Shown in pieces: positions 1 to 7,197 of a stretch of DNA of 23,849 nucleotides (position 1 is its first letter; each line of letters begins with the position of its first letter). This stretch comes from DATEJJ01 sp051986465 (GTDB lineage: Bacteria; Actinomycetota; Actinomycetes; Mycobacteriales; Micromonosporaceae). The notes beneath the pieces were generated by a model. It ran no database searches, had not been told where the DNA came from, and saw nothing but the letters and a program-made list of their open reading frames with translations. Position numbers and translations under genes: made by a program. The stretch spans positions 1 to 23,849 of the forward strand of contig JBPYFB010000541.1 in assembly GCA_051986465.1 (NCBI GenBank). The letters run 5' to 3'.

Positions 1-621
1 GAGTTGATTCATGCGGCCGCTGCCGGCGAGCGGGCCAAGGATGTCGTACGCGACGGCCAGGTCTACGCCGGGTACCGGTACTTCCAGGACCCGGCGGTCG
101 GCGTGCCGGACGAGTGCTACGACGTCACCGGCGAACTCCAGGTGCGCCACCACCTCGCCGGGATGGCCTTTGACGGCGCCCGGCTGCGGCTGACCGGGCA
201 CGCGTACATCGAGCACGTGGACACCGTCGACGTGGCCACCGAGTTCGTGCTGCGGGACAAGCTGGGCCGCGCCGAACACCGCTGGCCGGTGACCGTGGTG
301 GCGACCCCCGGCCTCGACGAGCAGGTCGGCCAGGGCCGGTACCAGTACGGCACGGCCGGGTTCGAGATCGAGTTGGACCTCGCCGACCTGGGTGACGGGC
401 AGCCACTGGCACCGGGCACCTGGAACGCCTTCTTATCCGTACGCAGTCAGGGCGTGTGCAAGGAGGTACCGGTGGGCGGCCACCGGGACGCGTCGATCGA
501 CGGTCCCGCCCTCAGCCAGGTACCGGTACCGGTACCGGCTGGTTCCCCGGGTACCGGCACGATCTCGGCCGCCTTCACCAGTTACGGCACGCTGACGCTC
601 GACGCGCGGCCGGCCGGCTGA
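1..621 (+). CDS. C-terminal part of a beta-rich protein, probably the accessory domain of a glycosyltransferase (5' end outside window)
   Basis: The frame is open to the first base, so the 206 codons seen are only the 3' part of a gene; the TTG at 4 and the codons after it do not look like a real start. The visible protein has no membrane segment and alternates short hydrophobic strands with polar turns, as in a beta-sandwich. The pattern of a strand, then LDLADLGDGQPLAPGTWNAF, then another strand resembles the C-terminal carbohydrate-handling domains attached to wall-teichoic-acid-type and capsule-type glycosyltransferases (TarS/TagF-like). That resemblance is from memory and is weak. A tandem GGTACC x3 at 519-536 encodes a VPVPVP stretch near the C-terminus. 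The gene ends 26 bp before a sugar-nucleotide operon on the same strand, which fits a glycan-assembly role. The catalytic part, if any, lies upstream of the window. Confidence 0.5.
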   Translation, partial: ELIHAAAAGERAKDVVRDGQVYAGYRYFQDPAVGVPDECYDVTGELQVRHHLAGMAFDGARLRLTGHAYIEHVDTVDVATEFVLRDKLGRAEHRWPVTVVATPGLDEQVGQGRYQYGTAGFEIELDLADLGDGQPLAPGTWNAFLSVRSQGVCKEVPVGGHRDASIDGPALSQVPVPVPAGSPGTGTISAAFTSYGTLTLDARPAG

Positions 622-647
622 GCTGAGCTGTTGGGGAGGCGGTGAGG

Positions 648-1832
648 ATGCGCGTACTGGTCACCGGCGGCGCCGGGTTCATCGGCTCGCACAGCGTGGA
701 CCTGCTCGTCGAGCGCGGGCACGACGTGGTGGTGCTGGACAGCCGCCAGGAGCGGGTACACGCGGGAGCGTGGCCGGCGTACCTGCACCCGGCCGCCGAA
801 CGGGTCGCCGGCGACGTGCGCGACCGCGATCTGCTGGCGCGCCTGCTGCACCGGGTCGACAGCGTGCTGCACCTCGCCGCGTACCAGGACTACATGCACG
901 ACTACGCCACCTTCATCGACACCAATGCCGCGTCGACCGCCGCCATCTTCGAGATCGTGGAACGGGACCGGCTCACCATGGCGTCGGTGGTGGTGGCGTC
1001 TTCCCAGTCGGTCGCCGGCGAGGGCAGCTACCTGTGCCCGCGCGAGTACGGCACGGTACCGCCGCTGGATGTCCAGGTACGGCAACCCGATTCGGTACCG
1101 CCCGCCACCCGCCGGCACGCGTTCGTACCCGGACCGCGGCCGGAGCGCCAACTGGCCGCCGGCCAATGGGATCACGTGTGCCCGGAGTGCGGTGCGAGCG
1201 CGGCCCCGCTGCTCATCGCCGAGGAGGTGGTGGCACCGGGAACGGCTTACGGCATCAGCAAGGCCGCCGCCGAACGGTTGACCGTCGTGCTCGGCACCCG
1301 CCTGGGCATCAGCACCTCGGCCATGCGCTACACGTACGTGCAGGGCGCCCGCAACTCGTGGCGCAACGCCTACAGCGGCCTGCTGCGCCGGCTGGTCCTC
1401 GCCTACAGCCAAGGCGGCGAGCCGACCCTGTACGAGGACGGCCGGCAGTTGCGCGACTTCGTCAACGTCCGCGACGTGGCCGAGGCCAACGTGCTGGCCG
1501 TGGAGCGCCCGCGCGGTCAGTGCGTCTACAACGTCGGCGGCGGGCGCGCGGTCAGCGTGCAGGAGGTCGCGGACGCGGTCGCCAAGCGGTTCGGGCGCGA
1601 GTCGCCCCAGCCGGCGCAGCCCGCGGCGTACCGGGTCGGCGACACCCGGCACACGGTCAGCGACATCAGCCGGCTGCGCGCCGAGGGCTGGTACCCCCGG
1701 CACGACACCGGTGAGTCGATCGACGAGTTCCTCGGCTGGTTCGACCGGGAACCGGTGGACGGTACCGTGCTCGCGCGCGCCGACGCGGCCATGCGCGAGC
1801 AGGCGGTGGTGCGGCATGTCGCGCCCTGCTGA
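648..1832 (+). CDS. NAD-dependent sugar-nucleotide epimerase/dehydratase (extended SDR)
   Basis: Cytoplasmic enzyme of the Epimerase family (PF01370), 394 aa. The Rossmann motif GGAGFIGS is at residues 7-14, and the catalytic pair is YGISK with Tyr201 and Lys205; the preceding VVASSQS supplies the active-site Ser near 118-119. Between them is a long insert (about 125-195) holding a CPECG knuckle (Cys178, Cys181) and a third Cys at 130. The downstream block YEDGRQLRDFVNVRDVA is typical of sugar-nucleotide epimerases. The overall pattern most resembles proteins annotated dTDP-L-rhamnose 4-epimerase, but the neighbours make heptose nucleotides, so the substrate may be a GDP-heptose derivative (inference). 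ATG 648 is preferred over in-frame GTG 642 because GGGGAGG at 633-639 sits 8 nt before ATG and only 2 nt before GTG. It overlaps the next gene by 17 nt. Confidence 0.85.
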   Translation: MRVLVTGGAGFIGSHSVDLLVERGHDVVVLDSRQERVHAGAWPAYLHPAAERVAGDVRDRDLLARLLHRVDSVLHLAAYQDYMHDYATFIDTNAASTAAIFEIVERDRLTMASVVVASSQSVAGEGSYLCPREYGTVPPLDVQVRQPDSVPPATRRHAFVPGPRPERQLAAGQWDHVCPECGASAAPLLIAEEVVAPGTAYGISKAAAERLTVVLGTRLGISTSAMRYTYVQGARNSWRNAYSGLLRRLVLAYSQGGEPTLYEDGRQLRDFVNVRDVAEANVLAVERPRGQCVYNVGGGRAVSVQEVADAVAKRFGRESPQPAQPAAYRVGDTRHTVSDISRLRAEGWYPRHDTGESIDEFLGWFDREPVDGTVLARADAAMREQAVVRHVAPC

Positions 1833-2607
1833 CCCGCGGGTGGCCGTCATCGTCGGCGGCAGCGGGCGGCTCGGCGGCCGCATCGCCGGCGCGCTGGCCA
1901 CCGCCGGCTGGACCGTCGTGGCCGCCTCCCGCCGCGGCACCTACGACGCCAATGCCGGCCGGCACATCGGTGCCGGGGTCGACGTGCGGCAGCCCGACGA
2001 GTTGGCCGGCCTGGCCCGGCTCGCACTGTGCCAAGGGCCGTTGCGCGGCTGGGTCAACGCCGCGGCGACCACGGGTCCGGTGGGGCGGCTGGGCCCGGTG
2101 GACGTGGCCGCGTGGCAGGAGACCGTCGCGGTGAACCTGCTCGGCTGCGTGGCCGGGTGTGCGGCGGCGGTGCGATACGCCGCACCGGGTTCGGCCGTGC
2201 TGAACATTTCCGGTGGCGGCGCGGCGGGGCCGCGGCCGGGCGTGGCGGCCTACGCCGCGAGCAAGGCGGCGGTGGTCCGGCATACCGAAACGCTCGCCGC
2301 CGAACTCGGCCCGGCCCGGCTACGCGTCAACGCGCTGGCCCCCGGCGCCTTCGCGAGCGACCTGTGGTCCGGTGCCCTGCAAGAGGTTGAGGGACCGGCG
2401 CCCACCGCGACCGCCTCCGAGGCGGTGCTGCGCCGGGCGGCGGCGTGCGCGGCCTGGTTGCTGTCGGACGAATCGCGGCCGTTGACGGGAAAGCTGGTTG
2501 CCGCGCAGTGGGACCCGTGGGACACCTGGGCTCCCGACTGCCTGGCCGCGTTGCAGGACAGCGACCGGCTGACCCTGCGCCGCCAGCCCGCGGAGCCGGT
2601 GCGATGA
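1816..2607 (+). CDS. Short-chain dehydrogenase/reductase (classical SDR)
   Basis: A 263-aa cytoplasmic oxidoreductase. The dinucleotide-binding loop reads GGSGRLGG (residues 14-21), a variant of TGxxxGxG; NAA is at 81-83, the active-site Ser lies in NISGGG (Ser132), and YAASK gives Tyr146 and Lys150. VNALAPGAF after the active site is the usual SDR 'N-x-PG' segment. The start ATG 1816 lies inside the end of the epimerase gene, and the stop overlaps the next ATG as ATGA, so translation is probably coupled along the operon. Upstream in-frame codons exist but encode unstructured Ser/Arg-rich sequence and are an out-of-frame reading of the epimerase. The substrate is not identifiable from sequence; the location suggests reduction or oxidation of a nucleotide sugar or its precursor. 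Confidence 0.85.
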   Translation: MSRPADPRVAVIVGGSGRLGGRIAGALATAGWTVVAASRRGTYDANAGRHIGAGVDVRQPDELAGLARLALCQGPLRGWVNAAATTGPVGRLGPVDVAAWQETVAVNLLGCVAGCAAAVRYAAPGSAVLNISGGGAAGPRPGVAAYAASKAAVVRHTETLAAELGPARLRVNALAPGAFASDLWSGALQEVEGPAPTATASEAVLRRAAACAAWLLSDESRPLTGKLVAAQWDPWDTWAPDCLAALQDSDRLTLRRQPAEPVR

Positions 2608-3563
2608 CGCTACGGGTCGGGATTCTGGGCTGCGGCCAGATGGGCCGGCGGCGGGCGCGGGCCATCCAGGCCTGCGGCGACCGGGTCACCCGGGTGCACG
2701 ACGTCCTTGCCGAGCCCGCGCTCGACCTGGCCGGGGAGTGCGGCGCCCGGCCGGCGCGCTGCGCCGAGGAACTGGTCGAGGATGTCGACGCGGTCGTGGT
2801 GGCCACCCCCAACAGCGCGCTCGCGGCCGGCGTGCGCCGGTGCCTGGACAAGCGCCTGCCGGTACTCGTGGAGAAGCCGGGCGCCACCGACGCGGAGACC
2901 CTGGAACGGTTGGTATGCACGGCAGCCGGCTACGGGGTGCCGCTGCAGGTCGGGTACTCGCTCGTGCACTACCCCGGTGTCCGGGCCTTCCTCGACGCGA
3001 CCGCGGATCTCGGCGAGGCACTGCACCTGCGCGCGTCGTACGGCCACGGCGGGCGCCCCGGCATGGCGGCGGAGTGGCGGGCGGATCCCCGGCGCTCCGG
3101 TGGCGGCGAGCTGCTGGACCAAGGGGTGCACCTGATCCACCTGTCCCGGCAGTTGCTCGGCGAGGTGGCCGCGGTCAAATCGCTGCTGTCGGCCAAGGCG
3201 TGGGGGCTGCCGGTTGAGGACACCGCGGCGCTGTTGCTGTCCCAGGAGCGCGGCACGGCCGTGCTCACGGTGAGCTGGTCGTTCTGGCGCAACGAGTTCC
3301 GGCTCGACTTCGCGGCCACGAAAGGCAGCGTGCACCTGTCCGGACTCGGCGGCAGCTACGGGGACAGCCGCCTGGTGCGGCACCGGCGCCGCGCCGACCG
3401 GGCCGGCCCCCCGGTCACCGAGGAGCTTGCGGTACCGCAGGGCGACGTATGGGAGCGCGAGTGGTGCGACTTCCGCGAGCTGGTAGGCGCGGGCGCGCCG
3501 GGCAACGGCGGCCTGGCCGTATCGGTACTGCGCGTCGTCGAGAAGGCCCGGGCCAATGGCTGA
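2604..3563 (+). CDS. Gfo/Idh/MocA-family sugar oxidoreductase
   Basis: A 319-aa NAD(P)-dependent oxidoreductase of the glucose-fructose oxidoreductase/inositol dehydrogenase family (PF01408). The N-terminal Rossmann motif is GCGQMG (9-14), and the family signature EKP is at 90-92 in VLVEKPGAT. The C-terminal substrate domain carries LLDQGVH with Asp172 and His176, the expected catalytic pair. Such enzymes oxidise or reduce ring carbons of sugars and nucleotide sugars. The start overlaps the SDR stop (ATGA), and the end overlaps the nucleotidyltransferase by 8 nt. Together with the epimerase and SDR it forms a three-gene redox/epimerisation module just upstream of the heptose-nucleotide genes. 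The exact substrate is unknown. Confidence 0.85.
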   Translation: MTLRVGILGCGQMGRRRARAIQACGDRVTRVHDVLAEPALDLAGECGARPARCAEELVEDVDAVVVATPNSALAAGVRRCLDKRLPVLVEKPGATDAETLERLVCTAAGYGVPLQVGYSLVHYPGVRAFLDATADLGEALHLRASYGHGGRPGMAAEWRADPRRSGGGELLDQGVHLIHLSRQLLGEVAAVKSLLSAKAWGLPVEDTAALLLSQERGTAVLTVSWSFWRNEFRLDFAATKGSVHLSGLGGSYGDSRLVRHRRRADRAGPPVTEELAVPQGDVWEREWCDFRELVGAGAPGNGGLAVSVLRVVEKARANG

Positions 3564-4278
3564 GCTGCCGCCCGTCTTCGTCCTCGCCGCCGGCCTCGGC
3601 ACCCGGCTGGGTTACCACACGGCGAAGACGCTGTACCCGGTGGCCGGCCGGCCGGTGCTCGACCGGATCCTGGCCGAATGCGAGGCGCAGGGCGCCCGCC
3701 GGGTCACCGTCACGGTGCTGCGCCAGCACTCCGCCGCGGTGCGCGCCTTTCTCAACAGCCGCGAGGGTATCGATGTCGCTCTCTGCGTTGACGAAACGCC
3801 GCAGGGCACCCTCGGTACCCTGCGCCGTGCCTGGGCGGCCGAACCCTGCCCGCGGTTCCTGGTCTGGCTGGGCGACATCGTGGGCCGGCCACCGCTGGCC
3901 GCGCTGGCGCGCGGGGTACCGGACGCGCCCGCGGTACTGCTGGCACACCAGCGCGAGGACTACGAGAATTCGGGCGTCATCACGGCCGGCGCAGCGGTGG
4001 GTCCGGACGGGGTGCGGCCGCTGGTCGCGTTCCGCGAGAAGCCGGGCCGGCTGGGCCCGCGCAGTTGCCGGGTCTGGGCCGGGGTGGCGGCGCTTTCGGC
4101 GAGCGCGATGCACGGCTGCCACGGCGGCGACCTCGGCCGCGACCTGTGGCCACGCCTCGCGGGCGAGGGTGGCGGGCGGGTACTGGACTGCCCGGCCTCG
4201 GCGCCGCTGGCCGCGGTCGACCGGCCGCGGGACGGCACTGTCCTCAGTGGACGACTGCTAGGGAGGGAGCACCGATGA
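3556..4278 (+). CDS. hddC: Sugar-1-phosphate nucleotidyltransferase, HddC-like (D-glycero-D-manno-heptose 1-phosphate guanylyltransferase)
   Basis: A 240-aa NTP_transferase-family protein. The nucleotide-binding signature AAGLGTRLGYHTAK is at 11-24, TPQGTLGTLR is at 81-90, the metal-binding Asp lies in WLGDIV (about residue 107), and FREKPG (about 159-164) provides the sugar-phosphate contact Glu-Lys. The length is close to that of GDP-heptose-forming HddC. Assignment to heptose 1-phosphate rests mainly on the adjoining HddA, GmhA and GmhB homologues; on its own it could be another sugar-1-P guanylyl- or thymidylyltransferase. It ends ATGA, overlapping the kinase start. A near-palindrome, GTCCTCAGTGGAC, lies at 4240-4252 close to the 3' end. 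Confidence 0.75.
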   Translation: MAELPPVFVLAAGLGTRLGYHTAKTLYPVAGRPVLDRILAECEAQGARRVTVTVLRQHSAAVRAFLNSREGIDVALCVDETPQGTLGTLRRAWAAEPCPRFLVWLGDIVGRPPLAALARGVPDAPAVLLAHQREDYENSGVITAGAAVGPDGVRPLVAFREKPGRLGPRSCRVWAGVAALSASAMHGCHGGDLGRDLWPRLAGEGGGRVLDCPASAPLAAVDRPRDGTVLSGRLLGREHR

Positions 4279-5267
4279 TCATCGCCCGAGCGCCGCTGCG
4301 GATCAGCGTCACTGGCGGCGGTACCGACCTGCCGGCCTTCGCGCGACGGGCGGGCGGCCAGCTGATGAGCCTGGCGATCGACAAGTACGTCACGGTGATC
4401 CTGCACCGCCCGGTCGCCGACGACCTGGTACGCGCCAAGTACGGCCGGGTGGAGGAGGTCGAGCACGTGGACGACCTGCGCCACGAGCTGATCCGCCCGG
4501 TACTGCGCCAGCACGGGCTGCACACCGGCATCGAGATCCTCAGCTGTGCCGACGTGCCGTCCGGTACCGGCCTCGGCAGCTCGGGGGCGTTCCTCGTCGC
4601 GCTGCTCGCCGCCGTGAAGGCGCTCACCGGTACCGCCACCACGCCGCGCGAACTGGCCGAGGAGGCGGTACGCATCGAGCAGCGCGAGGCGGCCCGCCCG
4701 GTCGGCTTCCAGGACCCGTTCCTCAGCGCCTTCGGCGGGCTGCGCCGGCTGGTGACCGACTCGGGCGCGCACGTGGAGGTCTCCGCCGACCTGTCGGCCG
4801 AGCCGCGGGAGGCGGTTTCCTGGCTGCGCCTGTACTACACCGGGATTCGCCGGGAGAGCAGCCCGGTGCTGCGCGAGGTGCAGCGCAGCTATTCCGCGGA
4901 GACCGAAGCGACGCTGCACGTCCAGCTCACCGACGCGGTACACGCGGAGAAGGCGTTCCTCGACGGCGATCTGGAGCGGTACAGCGAGTACGTCAACGAG
5001 TCGTGGCGGCGCAAGCGGATGGCGAGCGCCCAAACCTCGTCGGCGTGGATCGACAAGCTCATGGCGGCCGCGGTGGAGTTGGGGGTGTCGGCCGGCAAGG
5101 TGGTCGGTGCCGGCGGCGGTGGCTTCGTGCTGTTCGTCGCCGCACCCGACCCGGTGCGCGCCGCCCGGCTGGACCGGCGGATGGCGGAGCTCGGGGCGCG
5201 ACCGGTGCGGTTCGCGCCGGTCCACGACGGGGTGCGGGTCACCGCGCTGGGCGGGCGGTCGGCGTGA
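4275..5267 (+). CDS. hddA: GHMP-family kinase, HddA-like (D-glycero-alpha-D-manno-heptose 7-phosphate kinase)
   Basis: A 330-aa kinase expected to phosphorylate the anomeric position of heptose 7-phosphate to give the 1,7-bisphosphate. The N-terminus RAPLRISVTGGGTDLP (5-20) is the hallmark of the HddA subfamily. GHMP motif 2 is PSGTGLGSSGA (95-105) and motif 3 is VVGAGGGGFVLF at about 275-286. The ATG at 4275 is preceded by GGGAGGGAG (4261-4269) and overlaps the previous stop as ATGA; the stop overlaps the next GTG start. In Gram-negative bacteria such kinases act with GmhA, GmhB and HddC to make GDP-heptose for S-layers and capsules, and all four partners are adjacent here. Confidence 0.85.
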   Translation: MIIARAPLRISVTGGGTDLPAFARRAGGQLMSLAIDKYVTVILHRPVADDLVRAKYGRVEEVEHVDDLRHELIRPVLRQHGLHTGIEILSCADVPSGTGLGSSGAFLVALLAAVKALTGTATTPRELAEEAVRIEQREAARPVGFQDPFLSAFGGLRRLVTDSGAHVEVSADLSAEPREAVSWLRLYYTGIRRESSPVLREVQRSYSAETEATLHVQLTDAVHAEKAFLDGDLERYSEYVNESWRRKRMASAQTSSAWIDKLMAAAVELGVSAGKVVGAGGGGFVLFVAAPDPVRAARLDRRMAELGARPVRFAPVHDGVRVTALGGRSA

Positions 5268-5878
5268 GCCACGTACGGGTGTTTCTGGATGAGATGGCGA
5301 GCCTGCTGACCGGGCTCGACCAGGAGCCGGTCGACCGGCTGGTGGGCCGGCTGGTCGAGGTGCGCGAGATCGGCGGCCGGGTCTTCGTCCTCGGCCTGGG
5401 CGGCAGCGCGAGCAACGCCAGCCACGCCGCCGCCGACCTGCGCCGGCTGGCGCAGATCGACGCCTTCTGCCCGACCGACAACGTCAGCGAGTTCTCCGCC
5501 GCCGTCAACGACGACGGCTGGGACGACAGCCTGGCCGTCATGCTCGCCACCGCCCGGCTCGGCCCGGACGACCTGCTGCTGGTCTTCAGCGTCGGCGGCG
5601 GTGACCTCGCGCGCCGGGTGAGCGTCCCGCTGGTGCACGCCTGCCGGTACGGCAAGGCGCGGGGCGCGGCCATCGTGTCGGTCCTCGGCCGCGGCGAGGG
5701 CGCCGTCATCGAGTACTCCGACGACGTCATCCTCGCCGGCGGAGTCAATCCCGCGACGCTGACCATGCACGCCGAGGCGGCCCAGGCCGTGATCTGGCAC
5801 CTGCTCGTCTGCGACCCGCGGCTGCGCCGCCGCGCCGGGCACTGGGAGACGCTTCTTGAGACCAGCGGCCTTCCTTGA
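5264..5878 (+). CDS. gmhA: SIS-domain sedoheptulose 7-phosphate isomerase, GmhA-like
   Basis: A 204-aa phosphosugar isomerase of the SIS fold (PF13580), predicted to convert sedoheptulose 7-phosphate to D-glycero-D-manno-heptose 7-phosphate. The phosphate loop is GLGGSASNASH (44-54), and a second SIS loop is FSVGGGD (108-114). By manual alignment with E. coli GmhA the metal-site positions read His54, Asp58, a Glu in MHAEAAQ and a His in IWHLL (both about 168-180), instead of His/Glu/Gln/His. I recall the same residues in a GmhA-like subfamily with the sequence TDNVSE, which is present here at 71-76, so I treat this as a subfamily trait. The GTG start overlaps the kinase stop (GTGA). The last 23 nt overlap the phosphatase gene. 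Confidence 0.8.
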   Translation: MSHVRVFLDEMASLLTGLDQEPVDRLVGRLVEVREIGGRVFVLGLGGSASNASHAAADLRRLAQIDAFCPTDNVSEFSAAVNDDGWDDSLAVMLATARLGPDDLLLVFSVGGGDLARRVSVPLVHACRYGKARGAAIVSVLGRGEGAVIEYSDDVILAGGVNPATLTMHAEAAQAVIWHLLVCDPRLRRRAGHWETLLETSGLP

Positions 5879-6416
5879 CCGCGACGGCGTCCTGCTGCGC
5901 CTCGTCCGCGATACCGACGGTGGCCGCCGCGGTGCCCGGTCGCTGCCCGAGGCTGCGCTCATCGAGGGCGTGGTACCGGCGGTGCGCGCGCTCGCCGGCG
6001 CCGGGTACGCCTGCGTGGTCGTGACGAACCAGCCGGACCTCGCCCGCGGTACCCAGACCCCGGCGCAGTTGTCGGCGGTGCACCGGTACCTCCGCGCCTG
6101 GCTGCCATTGACTGCTGTCTACTCCTGTTGGCACGACGCGGCGGCGGGTTGCCGCTGCCGCAAGCCGGCACCCGGCATGCTGGTCGCCGCCGCGGCGCGG
6201 CACCACCTCGACCTGGCCGGCAGCCTCATGTTCGGCGACCGCCGCGGCGACCTGCTGGCCGCCCGCGCCGCCGGCTGCGGCTTCTGCTGGATCACCGCGG
6301 ACGCACAGGATCGCCTGCCGCGCGAATACACCGGGTCCCGCGCCCAGAGCCTTTACGACGCGGTACGCGCCCTGCTGGCCGGCGGGGCGCGGCCGTGCAA
6401 TGTTGCGAGGAGTTGA
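5856..6416 (+). CDS. gmhB: HAD-family heptose bisphosphate phosphatase, GmhB-like
   Basis: A 186-aa phosphatase predicted to remove the 7-phosphate of heptose 1,7-bisphosphate. The nucleophile and acid/base Asp are Asp8 and Asp10 in FLDRDGVL; VVTNQP is at 55-60; the catalytic Lys is in RKPAPGM (102-108); the metal Asps are in FGDRRGD (127-132). A zinc loop CWH...CRC (Cys91, His93, Cys99, Cys101) matches the structural zinc site of GmhB. The start is TTG at 5856: the catalytic motif begins only six codons later, so no downstream start is possible, and the gene overlaps the isomerase by 23 nt, implying translational coupling. It ends just before the transaldolase gene, and GAGGAG (6407-6412) in its tail is that gene's ribosome site. 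Confidence 0.85.
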   Translation: MRPAAFLDRDGVLLRLVRDTDGGRRGARSLPEAALIEGVVPAVRALAGAGYACVVVTNQPDLARGTQTPAQLSAVHRYLRAWLPLTAVYSCWHDAAAGCRCRKPAPGMLVAAAARHHLDLAGSLMFGDRRGDLLAARAAGCGFCWITADAQDRLPREYTGSRAQSLYDAVRALLAGGARPCNVARS

Positions 6417-6422
6417 TGACAG

Positions 6423-7118
6423 ATGTGGGACCTCGGTATCGGCATCCTGGCCGATGGTGGTGACCCGGCCGATCTGGCGCGGTGGCTCGCGCATCCGGGC
6501 ATCGCGGGCGCGACCACGAACCCCACGCTCCTGCGCCAGGCCGGCGGCACCCTGGACAACCTGCTCGCCATCCTCGCGCCCGCGCTTGCCGGGCGGCCGA
6601 TCAGCGTCTATCCGCTGGCATCCGGCGACGACGACCTGTTGCGCCAGGCCGATCGGCTGCGCGGCCGCTACCGCGGCGTGTTCATCAAGGTGCCCGTCGT
6701 CGACCGCGACGGCGTACCCAACGGGGCATTGCTGGAGAAGCTCGCCGCCGACGGGCAGCGGCTCAACGTGACCGCGGTGCACGACATTCCCCAGGCGCGC
6801 CTTGCCGAACAGGCGACCCGGTCGGCGCCGCAGCGGGTGGTCTCGGTGTTCGCCGGGCGGCTGGCCGACTCCGGCCGGGATCCGGTGGAGGCGGTCGCGG
6901 AGATCTGCCAGGCGCTGGCCGACTCCCGCCGCCTGCAGGTGGTGTGGGCCAGCAGCCGCCAGGTCTTCGACGCGGTCCTGGCCCGGCGGGCCGGCTGCGG
7001 CCTCATCACCATACCGACGGGGGTACTGCGCCGCGCCGACCTCTGGGGCCAGGATTCCGTTGCCCTGGCGCGGGCCGCGGTGCGCCAGTTCGAGGAGGCG
7101 GGCGAAACACAGTGTTAG
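6423..7118 (+). CDS. Transaldolase/fructose-6-phosphate aldolase-like protein of the heptose operon
   Basis: A 231-aa protein with TAL/FSA family (PF00923) motifs: GATTNPTLL (29-37), FIKVPV with the expected Schiff-base Lys89, LNVTAVHD, SVFAGRLADSGRDP and VWASSR. The length matches the compact TalC/F6P-aldolase-type subgroup rather than the classical transaldolase of about 320 aa. Transaldolases interconvert sedoheptulose 7-phosphate + glyceraldehyde 3-phosphate with erythrose 4-phosphate + fructose 6-phosphate, so the gene could tune or supply the operon's starting substrate; this is inference. ATG 6423 is fixed by GAGGAG at 6407-6412 (10-nt spacing); ATG 6416 is out of frame. It is the last gene of the tightly spaced run. 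An alternative is a true aldolase with an unknown aldehyde acceptor. Confidence 0.8.
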   Translation: MWDLGIGILADGGDPADLARWLAHPGIAGATTNPTLLRQAGGTLDNLLAILAPALAGRPISVYPLASGDDDLLRQADRLRGRYRGVFIKVPVVDRDGVPNGALLEKLAADGQRLNVTAVHDIPQARLAEQATRSAPQRVVSVFAGRLADSGRDPVEAVAEICQALADSRRLQVVWASSRQVFDAVLARRAGCGLITIPTGVLRRADLWGQDSVALARAAVRQFEEAGETQC

Positions 7119-7137
7119 ACGGTGTATCCGTACCGTG

Positions 7138-7166
7138 GTGACTGGGCCGGCTCGCGCCGTTATCGT
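7138..7166 (+). promoter_or_regulatory. Possible promoter in the 79-bp gap before the glycosyltransferase
   Basis: The sequence TATCGT (7161-7166) fits an actinobacterial TANNNT -10 box, with GTGACT (7138-7143) 17 bp upstream as a poor -35. It sits between the transaldolase stop and the glycosyltransferase start, where the operon's gene overlaps stop. Evidence is the box and its position only. Confidence 0.25.
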
Positions 7167-7197
7167 TGCGCCATCCCGACTCCAGGAGACGACGCGG

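Noticed and set aside
519..536. Tandem GGTACC x3 as a regulatory repeat
   Set aside because: It lies in frame in a coding region, encodes a Val-Pro repeat, and fits the general GTAC excess.
5264..5878. Apparent loss of zinc ligands in the GmhA-like isomerase (Asp and Glu in place of Glu and Gln)
   Set aside because: The same residues occur, as I recall, in a whole GmhA-like subfamily with the TDNVSE block, so it is probably a normal variant.
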